DNA from: CAYWNA01 sp964459305
Lineage (GTDB): Bacteria; Planctomycetota; Planctomycetia; Pirellulales; Pirellulaceae
Reading direction: 5' to 3'
NCBI GenBank assembly: GCA_964459305.1
Contig: CAYWNA010000031.1
Coordinates: 12,831 to 76,830 of the forward strand
DNA: 64,000 bases
Shown: positions 8,648 to 17,524 of the stretch, piece after piece
Layout of the letters: the number at the start of each line of letters is the position of its first letter
How positions within the stretch are numbered: position 1 is the stretch's first letter
Notes under the pieces: generated by a model
Seen by the model: only the letters and a program-made list of their open reading frames with translations
What the model was told of the DNA's origin: nothing
Database searches by the model: none
Position numbers and translations under genes: made by a program

Positions 8648-10210
8648 CTAACCTCCCGTCAATTCATGCAGGTCCAGCAACCCGGTCAACAGATCACCTA
8701 CGTCGTCGATTGCCTCGTAGTACGGTTTGGCTGGGTGGCCGCGGAACATGCCTTTGTAGTACAAGCGGCTGATGGCTTCGGCGGCGACTTGTTGGGCCAG
8801 GCGGCCATACTGTTCGTCGCCGGTCAAGCGCTGCATGTGACAGAAGAAGGCGATCGTGCGGCCGTACTTGCCGGCGTAGGTGCCATGCGGTGCGGAGTGT
8901 TCGGCGTAATCGCCATACCACGTCTTGCTCAGGCAACGCGTGGCGGGCAGATTGGCGCGGATGAATTGCGCCCATCGTTCGGCGGTTTCGAGCAGCGCTT
9001 TGTCGCCGGTCATCTCGTGCGCCCGAGCGTAGATTTGTGCCGTGTGGATTGGATGTTCGTAGCCTGCCACATAAGGTTGCCAAAGGTCGATGTGCCCGCG
9101 CGGTTCGTATTGGGCGTATCCGCCCACGACTCGGGGCCCGGGCTCCGGGGTGCCGTCCAGTTTCAGACAGCCCCAGAACTTGCCCGACTCCGCGTCGTAC
9201 CCGAGTGCTGCATACGCCTTCAGATAAGCCAACCCGTGGTCTCGGAAAAATGGATCGCCAGTCGACTCGAATGCGTCCAATAGACCTCGGCAGCAGAAGC
9301 CAGTGATCGACGTGTCGAAGTGCGATCCATCAAAACGATCCAAGCCGGCGTTAGGGCGGTTGGCTATCAGATTCGTCGACTTGTTGCGACGCTCCCAGTA
9401 GTACCCAGCCAGCAACTTTGCGCGATCCAGCCATTTTGGGTCCTTCGTCTTGTTGTGAAGAAACGCAAAGGCTCCGATCATCTCGCCCGCGCTCATGGCG
9501 AAATCGCAACCGCGATTTCCGTCGCCGTGCCGGTTCACTTCGCCCGTGGTCTTGTCGATCACGTGCCATCTCCAGATCGCCTCGATCTCTCGCCGCACCG
9601 CATCGGGATTGACTTCCCACAGAAACGGCCAGTCGGCCCGCTGGATGTGAATCTCGTGATGATTGCCCGCATGGCCCGTCATCACGTCGCGGTGGGCGTC
9701 GTAATGGCGATGCCATCCCCACCAGAAGAAGCCTTTGTCGTCGACCAGTTCGCTCATGGTGTGGCCCGCGGACTTGGCGGCGAATTGCCGATAGCGATCG
9801 TCGCCGGATACGCGTGATAACCTGACCAGGGCAGCGACTGTCGGCAGATCCGCGTACAGATTCCCGCCACCGGGTCCCCGGCGACCTCGACGCGTCACGC
9901 GGAAGCTCTCGTCCAACGCCAGTGGATCAGCAGGGCATTCGCGCGTGCGCACGTCCAGGATGTTCATCAGCATCGGACTGTGAACCGGACCGTAGCGGTC
10001 AGTTCCGTGAAGCATCAGTAAATCGACGCACTCGCGAGCGTAGTCGAGATACGACTGCCCACCCACGTCATCCGGCCCGATGCCGCTGCCCAGCACTTGC
10101 TGCGCATCGGGCGGTGCGGCTTGGAGAGATGTGTGCACCGTCACCACAACACAAGCAGTACAAGTGAACGAAAGTGCAAGGCAAACTAGCCGTCGGTACT
10201 GCAGACTCAT
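8648..10210 (-). CDS. Secreted alpha/alpha-barrel enzyme, possibly a polysaccharide lyase
   Basis: Protein of 520 residues from the ATG at 10210 (MSLQYRRLVCLALSF), preceded on the minus strand by taaggaagtcgtg. An in-frame start 54 bases earlier adds only a charged leader. The first ~32 residues are a Sec signal (cleavage near LQAAP). The rest is helical with repeated W/H/Y-rich motifs such as FFWWGWHRHYDAH, TGHAGNHHEIHIQRADWPF and WRWHVIDKTTGEVNRHGDG. This is the pattern of an (alpha/alpha)-barrel acting on carbohydrates and is similar to proteins annotated as pectate-lyase-like in planctomycetes. It probably works in the periplasm or outside the cell. Catalytic residues cannot be assigned; a GH88- or AGE-type barrel is the alternative. 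It shares its strand with the kinase gene but is separated from it by a hairpin. Confidence 0.65.
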   Translation of the reverse strand: MSLQYRRLVCLALSFTCTACVVVTVHTSLQAAPPDAQQVLGSGIGPDDVGGQSYLDYARECVDLLMLHGTDRYGPVHSPMLMNILDVRTRECPADPLALDESFRVTRRGRRGPGGGNLYADLPTVAALVRLSRVSGDDRYRQFAAKSAGHTMSELVDDKGFFWWGWHRHYDAHRDVMTGHAGNHHEIHIQRADWPFLWEVNPDAVRREIEAIWRWHVIDKTTGEVNRHGDGNRGCDFAMSAGEMIGAFAFLHNKTKDPKWLDRAKLLAGYYWERRNKSTNLIANRPNAGLDRFDGSHFDTSITGFCCRGLLDAFESTGDPFFRDHGLAYLKAYAALGYDAESGKFWGCLKLDGTPEPGPRVVGGYAQYEPRGHIDLWQPYVAGYEHPIHTAQIYARAHEMTGDKALLETAERWAQFIRANLPATRCLSKTWYGDYAEHSAPHGTYAGKYGRTIAFFCHMQRLTGDEQYGRLAQQVAAEAISRLYYKGMFRGHPAKPYYEAIDDVGDLLTGLLDLHELTGG

Positions 10211-10273
10211 CACGACTTCCTTATTCCTGATTTCGCCAACGTCGTTTATACCATCCGCGGACAAGTCTGACCT

Positions 10274-10337
10274 GTAGCCGAACTCGCCAGAGTTTGGTTT
10301 TTCCCTACGCAGACCAAAGTCTGGCGACTTCGGCTAC
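10274..10337. repeat. Palindromic repeat, family C
   Basis: The arms 10274-10298 and 10313-10337 are 25 bases each and complementary except at two positions; the left arm starts gtagccgaactcgccagagt and the loop is 14 bases. It lies in the 181-base gap downstream of the kinase stop (10392, minus strand) and upstream of the lyase-like gene. It may act as a terminator for the kinase or simply be a dispersed repeat. Confidence 0.85.
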
Positions 10338-10391
10338 ATGCGGAAAAGCGTCAATCCTGGTCGCCGGTCGCGGCTAAGCTCATCTTCGATA

Positions 10392-11807
10392 TCAATGACG
10401 ATCCTCGCCCGTCAGCGCGTGTTCCACTTCGTCAGCCCAGTTGGCGATGTCCCGCACGCTGTGTCGAATCTCTTCCGGATCACAGGTGGCTCGCGGATAG
10501 CTGTTGACCATCACGAGGAACGGTTCACCGTCCAATTCCTCGATCGCCAGCGAGCCGTGGGACACATTTGCATTCAACTCCAGCGCCCGGCGGTAGTAGC
10601 TTTCATCAACACGACAACAAAGGCTGTAGATCTTCACCAGTTCTTCCGACCAAGGGCCGGACGTCGTCTCTTCGATATAGACCCGTTGCGACCTTCCCTC
10701 CGACAGTGGAACGGTAATAACGACTCGGTCTCCCTCCACTTGCCATGACGCGTCCATTCCACCCACGGCTTCGGAAATCAACGACTTGATGTCGCGAAGG
10801 CGACGGGATACGACACACAATTCGTCGTACAGCGCCCGGCCATCGGCGGGTCGGTCTTCGGGATTCTTGGCCATACACCGGTTCAGAAGATCGATCACTC
10901 CATCCGGAACATCCGGACAGTGAACGCGAGGATCGGGTATCGGATGGGCGGCGTGTTTGTCCGCCAGGTCCATCAGGTTCCGGTCAACATACGGGAAGCG
11001 TCCTGTCAACAGGCAGTAGTACGACACGCCGACAGCGTAAACGTCGCTCTGTCTGCTCGCCGCAACTCCATCAAACAGTTCCGGCGCCATGAAATACGGC
11101 GTTCCCGTGATCGCCTCGGCCAATCCGCCTGCCTGGCCCGGCGAGACCCTCTTGGCCAACCCGAAATCAGCCAGCTTGGCACAATCGTGTGGGCCGACCA
11201 GGATGTTCGAAGGTTTGAAATCGCGATGAATCAGACCGCAGCGATGAGCCTCGGCCAAGGCAGAACATGCCTCCACGAGAAAACCCGTCGCTGGAATCGG
11301 ATCCATGTTCCCCACCGACTGCAAGACGTGCCGCAACGACTGACCTGCCACGTACTCCAGCTCGATGTAGTGATTCGAATCGGCCTCGCCGATGTTGTGC
11401 ACCGTCACGATGTGCGGATGAACCACCGACGCGGCCGCACGGGCTTCGGCAACGAACATCTCGACGAACTCGTCGTCGCGAGATCGCAAATCAGGGGACA
11501 GAATCTTGATGGCGCAGGGCCGGTGTAGCGTGTTGTGCATGGCGCGGAAAACCCAGGCCATGCCGCCCTTGCCGACGAATGATTCGATCGTGTAGGAATC
11601 GAACCGTTTGCCGACCAACTCGCGACCGATATCGACGGATTTCTGCTGATTGACGTCAAGACCGCTGACGGCGGTCTCGGCCAGCACCATTGTGGGCTCC
11701 ACTTCGCACGCCGTCATTTGCTGCTGACATTGCGGGCATCTGAAATCCTCGTCGGAGACGGCAAACTGCTCGTTGCATCCTCGGCAGTACCGGACGGTTG
11801 TCGCCAT
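10392..11807 (-). CDS. Ser/Thr protein kinase with N-terminal zinc ribbon and chaperone-like tail
   Basis: Protein of 471 residues from the ATG at 11807 (MATTVRYCRGC); taaggcattcgaac precedes it. Longer starts add a sequence with no domain character and would run into the palindrome. Residues 8-27 hold two CxxC pairs (C8, C11, C24, C27), a zinc-ribbon. The Hanks-type kinase spans about 72-350: glycine loop GKGGMAWVF (79-87), Lys101 in CAIKIL, catalytic HRDFKPSN with D196, DFG at 214-216 and GTPYFMAPE. It is therefore probably active. The last ~120 residues (SYYRRALELNANVSHGSLAI, later IANWADEVEHAL) resemble the YbjN/type III secretion chaperone-like fold. No membrane segment follows, so it should be cytoplasmic. 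Substrates are unknown. Confidence 0.88.
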   Translation of the reverse strand: MATTVRYCRGCNEQFAVSDEDFRCPQCQQQMTACEVEPTMVLAETAVSGLDVNQQKSVDIGRELVGKRFDSYTIESFVGKGGMAWVFRAMHNTLHRPCAIKILSPDLRSRDDEFVEMFVAEARAAASVVHPHIVTVHNIGEADSNHYIELEYVAGQSLRHVLQSVGNMDPIPATGFLVEACSALAEAHRCGLIHRDFKPSNILVGPHDCAKLADFGLAKRVSPGQAGGLAEAITGTPYFMAPELFDGVAASRQSDVYAVGVSYYCLLTGRFPYVDRNLMDLADKHAAHPIPDPRVHCPDVPDGVIDLLNRCMAKNPEDRPADGRALYDELCVVSRRLRDIKSLISEAVGGMDASWQVEGDRVVITVPLSEGRSQRVYIEETTSGPWSEELVKIYSLCCRVDESYYRRALELNANVSHGSLAIEELDGEPFLVMVNSYPRATCDPEEIRHSVRDIANWADEVEHALTGEDRH

Positions 11808-11910
11808 GTTCGAATGCCTTAAATCTCGGATCGGTGACCGACTGGTTCGAAGCACATGATACCACGGTATGATCGCCGGAACCGCCCCCCTTTGCGACTG
11901 AAGACTCGTG

Positions 11911-12039
11911 TCGTTTAACCGCTGGGCCAGCGGCCCGCGTGGTAGTTGAGCTGGAATTGGCGTTTCTCCCTGCGTCGAGAAAAGACGCCGCGCAACGTCC
12001 TCGCCCACGCGCGGCCCGTTGGGCACTGCGGTTAAACGA
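11911..12039. repeat. Imperfect inverted repeat, family B (long loop)
   Basis: The left arm (11911-11942, tcgtttaaccgctgggccag onward) pairs imperfectly with the right arm (12005-12039, ending tgcggttaaacga), leaving a loop of about 62 bases. Related sequence appears at 18830-18882 and 54086-54200. It occupies the 349-base gap between the divergent kinase gene (start 11807) and beta-propeller copy 2 (start 12157). The rest of the gap holds a small atacc/ggtat dyad at 11859-11870 that might be an operator, but this is weak. Confidence 0.7.
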
Positions 12040-12156
12040 GGAGACTGTCTCGTCTTCGATCGTAGGCTCAATTAGCGACGCCGGGTTGGCAGGAGATACG
12101 AGTGTGGGTAGCCTGACTCCAGGGCCTGGTTCTTGGCCGAATTGAAAGGAAGAGCG

Positions 12157-15100
12157 ATGGGTCACAGGAAAAGTCACAGCGAACAGTTAACTGCGTGGCG
12201 ATCCGTGCTGTTTTGCCTTGTGGTAATTCGTGCGGCGATGAGCACGCATGCCGGAGATGGGGACGTCGGGCTCTCGCGGATCGGAAAATCGGCAGCGGCC
12301 GATCAGGCTCAACGAATCATCTCCCGCCTCGGCTGCGAGCGAGGCATTTGTGTGTTGCTGGATCCGAATCCGGTCGATCTCGGCATCGCGTTGGCTCGAC
12401 AAAGCGAATTCTTGATTTACGTGCAACTCGCTTCGGACGAGGCGACGGCATCCGCCCAGGCGCGCGTCGATGCAGCGGGACTGCTGGGGACAAGGATCTA
12501 CGTGGAGCAAGGCCGCTGGTCCGAAATTCATCTGGCCGACAATCTGGCGGATGCCGTCGTCGTGACGCCTGCGGCAGTCCCGGCGGCTGCGGCGTGCCGT
12601 GACGAGTTGCTGCGAGTTGTGAACCCGCTGGGAAAGGTGCTGCTGGGCCACAAGGAACTGGCCAAACGTCTCCCGACCGGAACCGACGATTGGAGCCATC
12701 CCTACCGTGGTCCCGACAATAACCCACAATCCACTGATCAACTGGCCCGGGCGCCCTACCTCACCCAGTTCTTGGCCAGGCCGTGGCATGTCCCACAGCC
12801 CGGAGTCACCGTCGTTTCGACCGGGCGGATCTTCAAGGCGTTTGGGCATATCGCCTTCCACAGTCGCGAGTGGCCTTGGCTGAACACGTTGGCGGCCTTC
12901 AATGGCTACAACGGAACGCTGCTATGGAAGCGGCCGATCGAGCCGGGCTTCATGATCCACCGCAATACAATGATCGCCACACCAAATATCCTCTATCTGG
13001 GTGGAAACGACTCGTGCAAGTTGATCGACGCGGTCACGGGCAAACTCGCAAGCGAAATCGTCGCGCCCGAGGAATCTACCGGGCCAGCGTGGAAATGGAT
13101 GGCCCTGGAAGACGGAATCCTCTATGCCTTAGTCGGCGAGCGGGAGTCGTCCGATGCCGTCGTGCGCGAAGATTGGAGCCGTGGCGGCTGGCCGTGGCGA
13201 CCGTTGAGCCAAGGCTACGATGCCGAAGCGTATCCCTGGGGATTCGGCCGCACCTTCTTCGCCGTCAATCCGACGACCCGCCAGATCCTCTGGACTCATC
13301 GTGAGCCGGACGCGATCGACGGGCGTGGCGTATGTATGAAGCACGGGCGCATCTACTACTACGCGCACGAGAAACTCGTAGGCTGCCTCGATGCCAGACA
13401 GGGCAAGCCGGCATGGCGGACCACAGATGCCAAACTTCTGGAAGCGATTGGGCCGCACTACCGGGCGCAGCATCCAAGATACGGTTTCTCCAGCACGGCC
13501 TACGTCAAGTGCAACGACCGGGCAGTCTATTTCGCCGGTCCCCAGCGCAACCGACTGGTTGCCGTCTCCTCGTCCGACGGTCGACTACTGTGGCAGTATC
13601 CCACGGGGAACTACCACCTCGTCTTTCGCGACGACGGACTCTACGCGATCGGCAGCACGCACGGCAGCGGCAAGAGCATGAAGTTCGATCCGGTGAGCGG
13701 GCGCGTGTTGGCCGAGTTGCCACGAGTGCGAGGGCACTGTACGCGGGCGACCGGCTCGATCGACAGCATTTTCTCCCGCGGCCTGCGCCACGCCGGGACC
13801 ATGCGGACCACGACTGCCGAGCATCATCCACAGCGCATCTCCCTCATGCGTCCGCCCTGCCAGGACGGCGTCATCATCGCCAACGGGATGCTGCATTGGG
13901 GCCCCTGGATGTGCGCCTGCAACCTATCGTTGGTGGGAAACATTTGCCTGGCTCCAGCGGGTGGTTTTCAGTTCAACTCTGCAGCAACAGAAACGGATCG
14001 ACTGGAGTCATACGTCGAGCCTGATGAGGCGATCAAGACACTGGTACTCAGACCGGGCGACTGGCCCACGTACCGGGCCGACAACGGACGGAGCGGCGCC
14101 GCTCGCGTCGACATTCCCAGCGACATGCGCTTGGCCTGGAGTCATCAGCCCCCGGCGCCGACGGAGCCAGCGGCGCCCGTGACCGCCGGTGGCCTGGTCT
14201 TCGTGAGCGGGGCGGACGGCGCGGTCCGGGCCGCCGACCTGCTGGACGGTAAGGTCCGCTGGAAAGCCTACACCGGCGGCCCGGTCATCTATCCGCCGGC
14301 CGTCGACGAAGGGCGGCTGTTCGTTGGCAGCGGCGATGGCTGGCTTTATACTTTCGAAGCCGCCACGGGCCGCCGTCTGTGGCGGTTTCGATGTGCGCCT
14401 GTTGACAGAAAGATAAACTGTTACGGCCGGCTCAGTTCGACGTGGCCGGTCGCCAGCGGCGTGCTTGTTGATCGCGGAGTGGTGTACGCCGCCGCCGGCA
14501 TCGCCAACTACGACGGCACACACGTTTACGCGTTGGACGCAGCCACCGGCAAGATCCGCTGGCAAAACAACATGTCGGGGCAATTGGGTGGGGTTGATCA
14601 ATCGCTTGGCGTCAGCGTGCAAGGACACCTGCTGCTCGATCGAGATCGACTCTACCTGGCTGGCGGAAATGTCGTCTCGCCCGCCGCGTACCAGATCAAC
14701 GACGGCCAATGTCTCGGCACGCCCGGAGATGAATGGGACACGAAGGCCCCGCGTGGTAGTGAGCTGTTCGTGGTTGACGGGAAGGTTACCGCCTTCGATC
14801 AGCCGCTCTACGGTCCCAAGCGGTATCATCCCGGCAGCTACTTTGCTTCCGATTTCCGCCAGGTGGATTCCGGAGAAGTTCTCATCCGCAGCACCGGTGG
14901 AAAAGTCGTCCGGTTGGCCTCGGCCACGCAGGAAGAAAAGCCGACGATCCTCTGGATTTCAGACCGATTCGAGCGCATCATGGCGATGGCTTTGGGCAAC
15001 AACGCAGTCGTGGTCGCCGGCCGACTTCCGTCGTCGGACTCCTCGGATCAGTCGCGCTATGCCTTGGAAGCATTGGTCAACGAAGACGGGCGAACGTTAT

Positions 15101-15210
15101 GGCATCAGCCGTTGCCCTCCATGCCCGTCTCCTGGACGCTGGCCTTGGATAATACAGGCCGGATTGTTGTAGCTTTGCAGGACGGTCGCATCCTGTGTTT
15201 CGCCCCGTAA
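12157..15210 (+). CDS. Secreted methyltransferase-like / PQQ-type beta-propeller fusion (copy 2)
   Basis: Protein of 1,017 residues. The ATG at 12157 (MGHRKSHSEQLTAW) is preferred over 12133 because aaaggaagagcg directly precedes it. An N-terminal hydrophobic stretch (about 13-31) is a signal peptide. Domain order matches copy 1: a methyltransferase-like remnant (about 50-165), then DDWSHPYRGPDNNPQSTDQL and PQQ-type blades in two halves joined near DWPTYRADNGRSGA. Unlike copy 1, the SAM motif I is eroded: ICVLLDPNPVD stands where copy 1 has VVHVGCGDGKL, so SAM binding is unlikely. The blades carry aspartate- and tryptophan-rich motifs (AFNGYNGTLLWKRP; DLLDGKVRWKAY). Function is unknown, probably periplasmic or outer-membrane associated. 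No partner gene is obvious. Confidence 0.82.
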   Translation: MGHRKSHSEQLTAWRSVLFCLVVIRAAMSTHAGDGDVGLSRIGKSAAADQAQRIISRLGCERGICVLLDPNPVDLGIALARQSEFLIYVQLASDEATASAQARVDAAGLLGTRIYVEQGRWSEIHLADNLADAVVVTPAAVPAAAACRDELLRVVNPLGKVLLGHKELAKRLPTGTDDWSHPYRGPDNNPQSTDQLARAPYLTQFLARPWHVPQPGVTVVSTGRIFKAFGHIAFHSREWPWLNTLAAFNGYNGTLLWKRPIEPGFMIHRNTMIATPNILYLGGNDSCKLIDAVTGKLASEIVAPEESTGPAWKWMALEDGILYALVGERESSDAVVREDWSRGGWPWRPLSQGYDAEAYPWGFGRTFFAVNPTTRQILWTHREPDAIDGRGVCMKHGRIYYYAHEKLVGCLDARQGKPAWRTTDAKLLEAIGPHYRAQHPRYGFSSTAYVKCNDRAVYFAGPQRNRLVAVSSSDGRLLWQYPTGNYHLVFRDDGLYAIGSTHGSGKSMKFDPVSGRVLAELPRVRGHCTRATGSIDSIFSRGLRHAGTMRTTTAEHHPQRISLMRPPCQDGVIIANGMLHWGPWMCACNLSLVGNICLAPAGGFQFNSAATETDRLESYVEPDEAIKTLVLRPGDWPTYRADNGRSGAARVDIPSDMRLAWSHQPPAPTEPAAPVTAGGLVFVSGADGAVRAADLLDGKVRWKAYTGGPVIYPPAVDEGRLFVGSGDGWLYTFEAATGRRLWRFRCAPVDRKINCYGRLSSTWPVASGVLVDRGVVYAAAGIANYDGTHVYALDAATGKIRWQNNMSGQLGGVDQSLGVSVQGHLLLDRDRLYLAGGNVVSPAAYQINDGQCLGTPGDEWDTKAPRGSELFVVDGKVTAFDQPLYGPKRYHPGSYFASDFRQVDSGEVLIRSTGGKVVRLASATQEEKPTILWISDRFERIMAMALGNNAVVVAGRLPSSDSSDQSRYALEALVNEDGRTLWHQPLPSMPVSWTLALDNTGRIVVALQDGRILCFAP

Positions 15211-15367
15211 AACCACCGCGCCGAGACCTGGGAACGTGAAAGAGAATGAGCCTGCGAATTGTGGCTGGCACGGGCGTACCGCCTTCCGTGTACACGACGA
15301 CATTTCGTTGGGGTAAGATATTGTTTACTCACCTGTGCCTCTCATCACTGTCGCGGAGAATTGAATC

Positions 15368-16531
15368 ATGAAATGCATCAAGGTGTTTTCCGTGGTGACC
15401 GCGTTTTTCGGACTCGTCTGCTGCATGTCAGCCAGCCGGGCTGGCGACTCGCACCAAACAAACGTCTACTTCCCGCTGGCCGAGTCGAAGGGTGGCTGGC
15501 GGACGCTGGACGACCCCGACGACATTCGCCGAGTCGCGGGCATGAATCCGGCCAAGCTCGCCGAACTGAAGGAATGGTTGCTCGCAAGCGACAAACGCAA
15601 CTTCGCGGCAGTCGTGATCCGGCGCGGTTACATCGCGTTGGAGGTCGAACGGGGCAACAGCGCGAAGACCGACGCACGCCGAGTTGCATCCGTGTCGAAG
15701 GCGATCTGCGCGACCGTTCTGGCCATCGCGTCCGAGCAAAGTCGCCAGGGAAAGATGCGGAAAGAAATGAGTTTCGATGACCCGGCCTTTGACTTCATTC
15801 CGTGGGCCAAGCCGCTGAGCGATCCGCGCAAAGCCAAGATTACGGTCAAGCAACTGCTCAACCACACGTCCGGCATCTGCCCCGAAGCCACCGGTGCGAG
15901 CAACCGCGGCACATGGGAGTACATAATGGGGCACAGCGGCGACGCGCGAACGGCGAAGCTGGCCTTCGATCCCGGCACTGGGTGCGGGTATTCCACGCAT
16001 GCCTTGCATCACGCATCGCTCGTATGCGAAGCGGTTACCGGCACGCCGTACGATCAATTCGCGATCAAAGCTCTGTTCAAACCGGTCGGATGCGAGCATT
16101 GGTGGTTTCAGCACTTCGAGGGCGGCGAGAAACACGGTCGCCACCCAACGCACGCGATGGGCATGCCCGCGCGCGATCTAGCTCGCATCGCCTATTGCAT
16201 GTTGCAGGGCGGGCGATGGAAAAACAAGCAAGTGATCCCGAAATGGTTCGTCCAACAGACCGCAGCGCCGACGCACACCGTGCAGGGCCCGGAAATGCGT
16301 TTCAAGATCAACGCCCAGACGTTCTCGCATGGCTGGGAACTGCCGGCGCTCCGAACGGTCGGCGGCGATCGGAGCCTTCCCAGCGACGCCCGCTACAAGC
16401 CGGGCTCCGGAGGCCAGCTGATCGCCTTCGTCCCCAGCCTCGACCTGGTCATCACCCGCCAAACCGGCAGCAGCGGCGCATGGGAATATGAAGAGTACTT
16501 GCGACGAGCATGCGCGGCTGTGGTACGATGA
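15368..16531 (+). CDS. Exported beta-lactamase-fold serine hydrolase
   Basis: Protein of 387 residues; ATG at 15368. A signal peptide spans residues 1-25 (cleavage near ASRAG). The class C beta-lactamase/DD-peptidase SxxK motif is SVSK at 108-111, within RRVASVSKAICAT. The usual YxN position reads GCGYSTHAL, so the asparagine is replaced. The third motif region is PGSGGQLIAFVP, without a basic residue. LNHTSGI is the familiar helical block of this family. This suits an esterase or amidase rather than a true beta-lactamase. The SGNH hydrolase gene begins 35 bases downstream on the same strand, so the two may be co-transcribed secreted hydrolases. Confidence 0.82.
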   Translation: MKCIKVFSVVTAFFGLVCCMSASRAGDSHQTNVYFPLAESKGGWRTLDDPDDIRRVAGMNPAKLAELKEWLLASDKRNFAAVVIRRGYIALEVERGNSAKTDARRVASVSKAICATVLAIASEQSRQGKMRKEMSFDDPAFDFIPWAKPLSDPRKAKITVKQLLNHTSGICPEATGASNRGTWEYIMGHSGDARTAKLAFDPGTGCGYSTHALHHASLVCEAVTGTPYDQFAIKALFKPVGCEHWWFQHFEGGEKHGRHPTHAMGMPARDLARIAYCMLQGGRWKNKQVIPKWFVQQTAAPTHTVQGPEMRFKINAQTFSHGWELPALRTVGGDRSLPSDARYKPGSGGQLIAFVPSLDLVITRQTGSSGAWEYEEYLRRACAAVVR

Positions 16532-16566
16532 ATCGACACCGAAGAAAATCAAAGGAGACCATAGCG

Positions 16567-17364
16567 ATGCGACGACCGTCTTCCCGGTTATCCGCCTTAC
16601 TCTGTTTCTATGTGACAACGGCCCTGGCGACATGCCTTGGTGCGCGTCTGATTGCCGGCGAGCCGGCGTCTGTTGAAAGGAGCGTTCGAATGAGTGAACC
16701 GTTGAGCATCGTGGCCTTTGGCGATTCGATCACCAATGGCGTGGCTCCGGCCGGGATGACCGAGGCGGATACGTTTCGAGATATCGTGCGGCGCGAATTG
16801 ACCGAACGGCTCGGAGCGAAGGTGGAGGTAATCAACGCGGGGGTCAACGGCGACATTGTCCCGCTGGCGATCGGGCGGCTAAGGCGCGACGTGCTGGACC
16901 GCAAGCCGGACATCGTTACGATTATGTTCGGAGGCAACGAAGCCGGATTCTATCGGCCGGAAACCAATGGATTCGCGGATACGCCGCGAGTGGGCCGGGA
17001 CGAGTTCAAGGCGACGCTGGTCAAGATCGTCGATCGAATTCGGACGGTGGGAGTGACCGTCGTGTTGATGACCTGTCCGCCCATGACCGAGCGTTACTGG
17101 GGCATGAACCTGGAGCCGTACCAGAAAAACGGCATCAACTTCCTCGTCAAGGACTACGCCCAGGCCATGCGCGATGTGGCCGCCGAGAAGGGCGTGGTAC
17201 TGATCGATGTGTACGGGGCTTTCCAGAAGGAACCGAGCAAGCTGGACTTCTTTCCCGACGGCCTGCATCCAGACGCTCGCGGCCATCGCGTGATTGCGGA
17301 CCTGCTCGTCGAACGGTTGGCGCGCATCATCGGCCGCCAGCCGCCCGCGGACGCGCGCGATTAG
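16567..17364 (+). CDS. Secreted SGNH/GDSL-family hydrolase
   Basis: Protein of 265 residues. The ATG at 16567 (MRRPSSRLSALLCFY) follows aaaggagaccatagcg, a clear ribosome-binding site; an upstream in-frame start would overlap the preceding gene. An N-terminal signal peptide ends near residue 31. SGNH blocks are present: FGDSITNG with Ser54, NAGVNGD, a GGNE version of the GxND block (MFGGNEAGF), and DGLHPDARGH with the catalytic Asp/His. It is probably an esterase acting on acylated carbohydrate outside the cytoplasm; substrate is unknown. It lies 35 bases after the beta-lactamase-like gene. Confidence 0.88.
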   Translation: MRRPSSRLSALLCFYVTTALATCLGARLIAGEPASVERSVRMSEPLSIVAFGDSITNGVAPAGMTEADTFRDIVRRELTERLGAKVEVINAGVNGDIVPLAIGRLRRDVLDRKPDIVTIMFGGNEAGFYRPETNGFADTPRVGRDEFKATLVKIVDRIRTVGVTVVLMTCPPMTERYWGMNLEPYQKNGINFLVKDYAQAMRDVAAEKGVVLIDVYGAFQKEPSKLDFFPDGLHPDARGHRVIADLLVERLARIIGRQPPADARD

Positions 17365-17433
17365 CGGAAGATGCCTGTGGCACGTTTCACTTGGCGGGCA
17401 TTGACCGATAAGGGGCAAGTTTCGCATGAAGGC

Positions 17434-17496
17434 TGCGAAATCCTGTATGCGAATAGTCGCCGTGTTCTCCGAACTCGCTGCCTTCCTTCACCGACC
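17434..17496 (+). repeat. Dispersed ~62-base repeat (copy 1)
   Basis: The segment from tgcgaaatcctg through agtcgccgtgttctccgaac to ccgacc reappears at 63423-63485 with only a few substitutions, about 46 kb away. It lies in the gap between the convergent SGNH and msrAB genes. There is no long internal palindrome and no open reading frame shared by both copies. Confidence 0.75.
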
Positions 17497-17524
17497 TCGG
17501 AGAGGACGACGACAAACGCGACAG

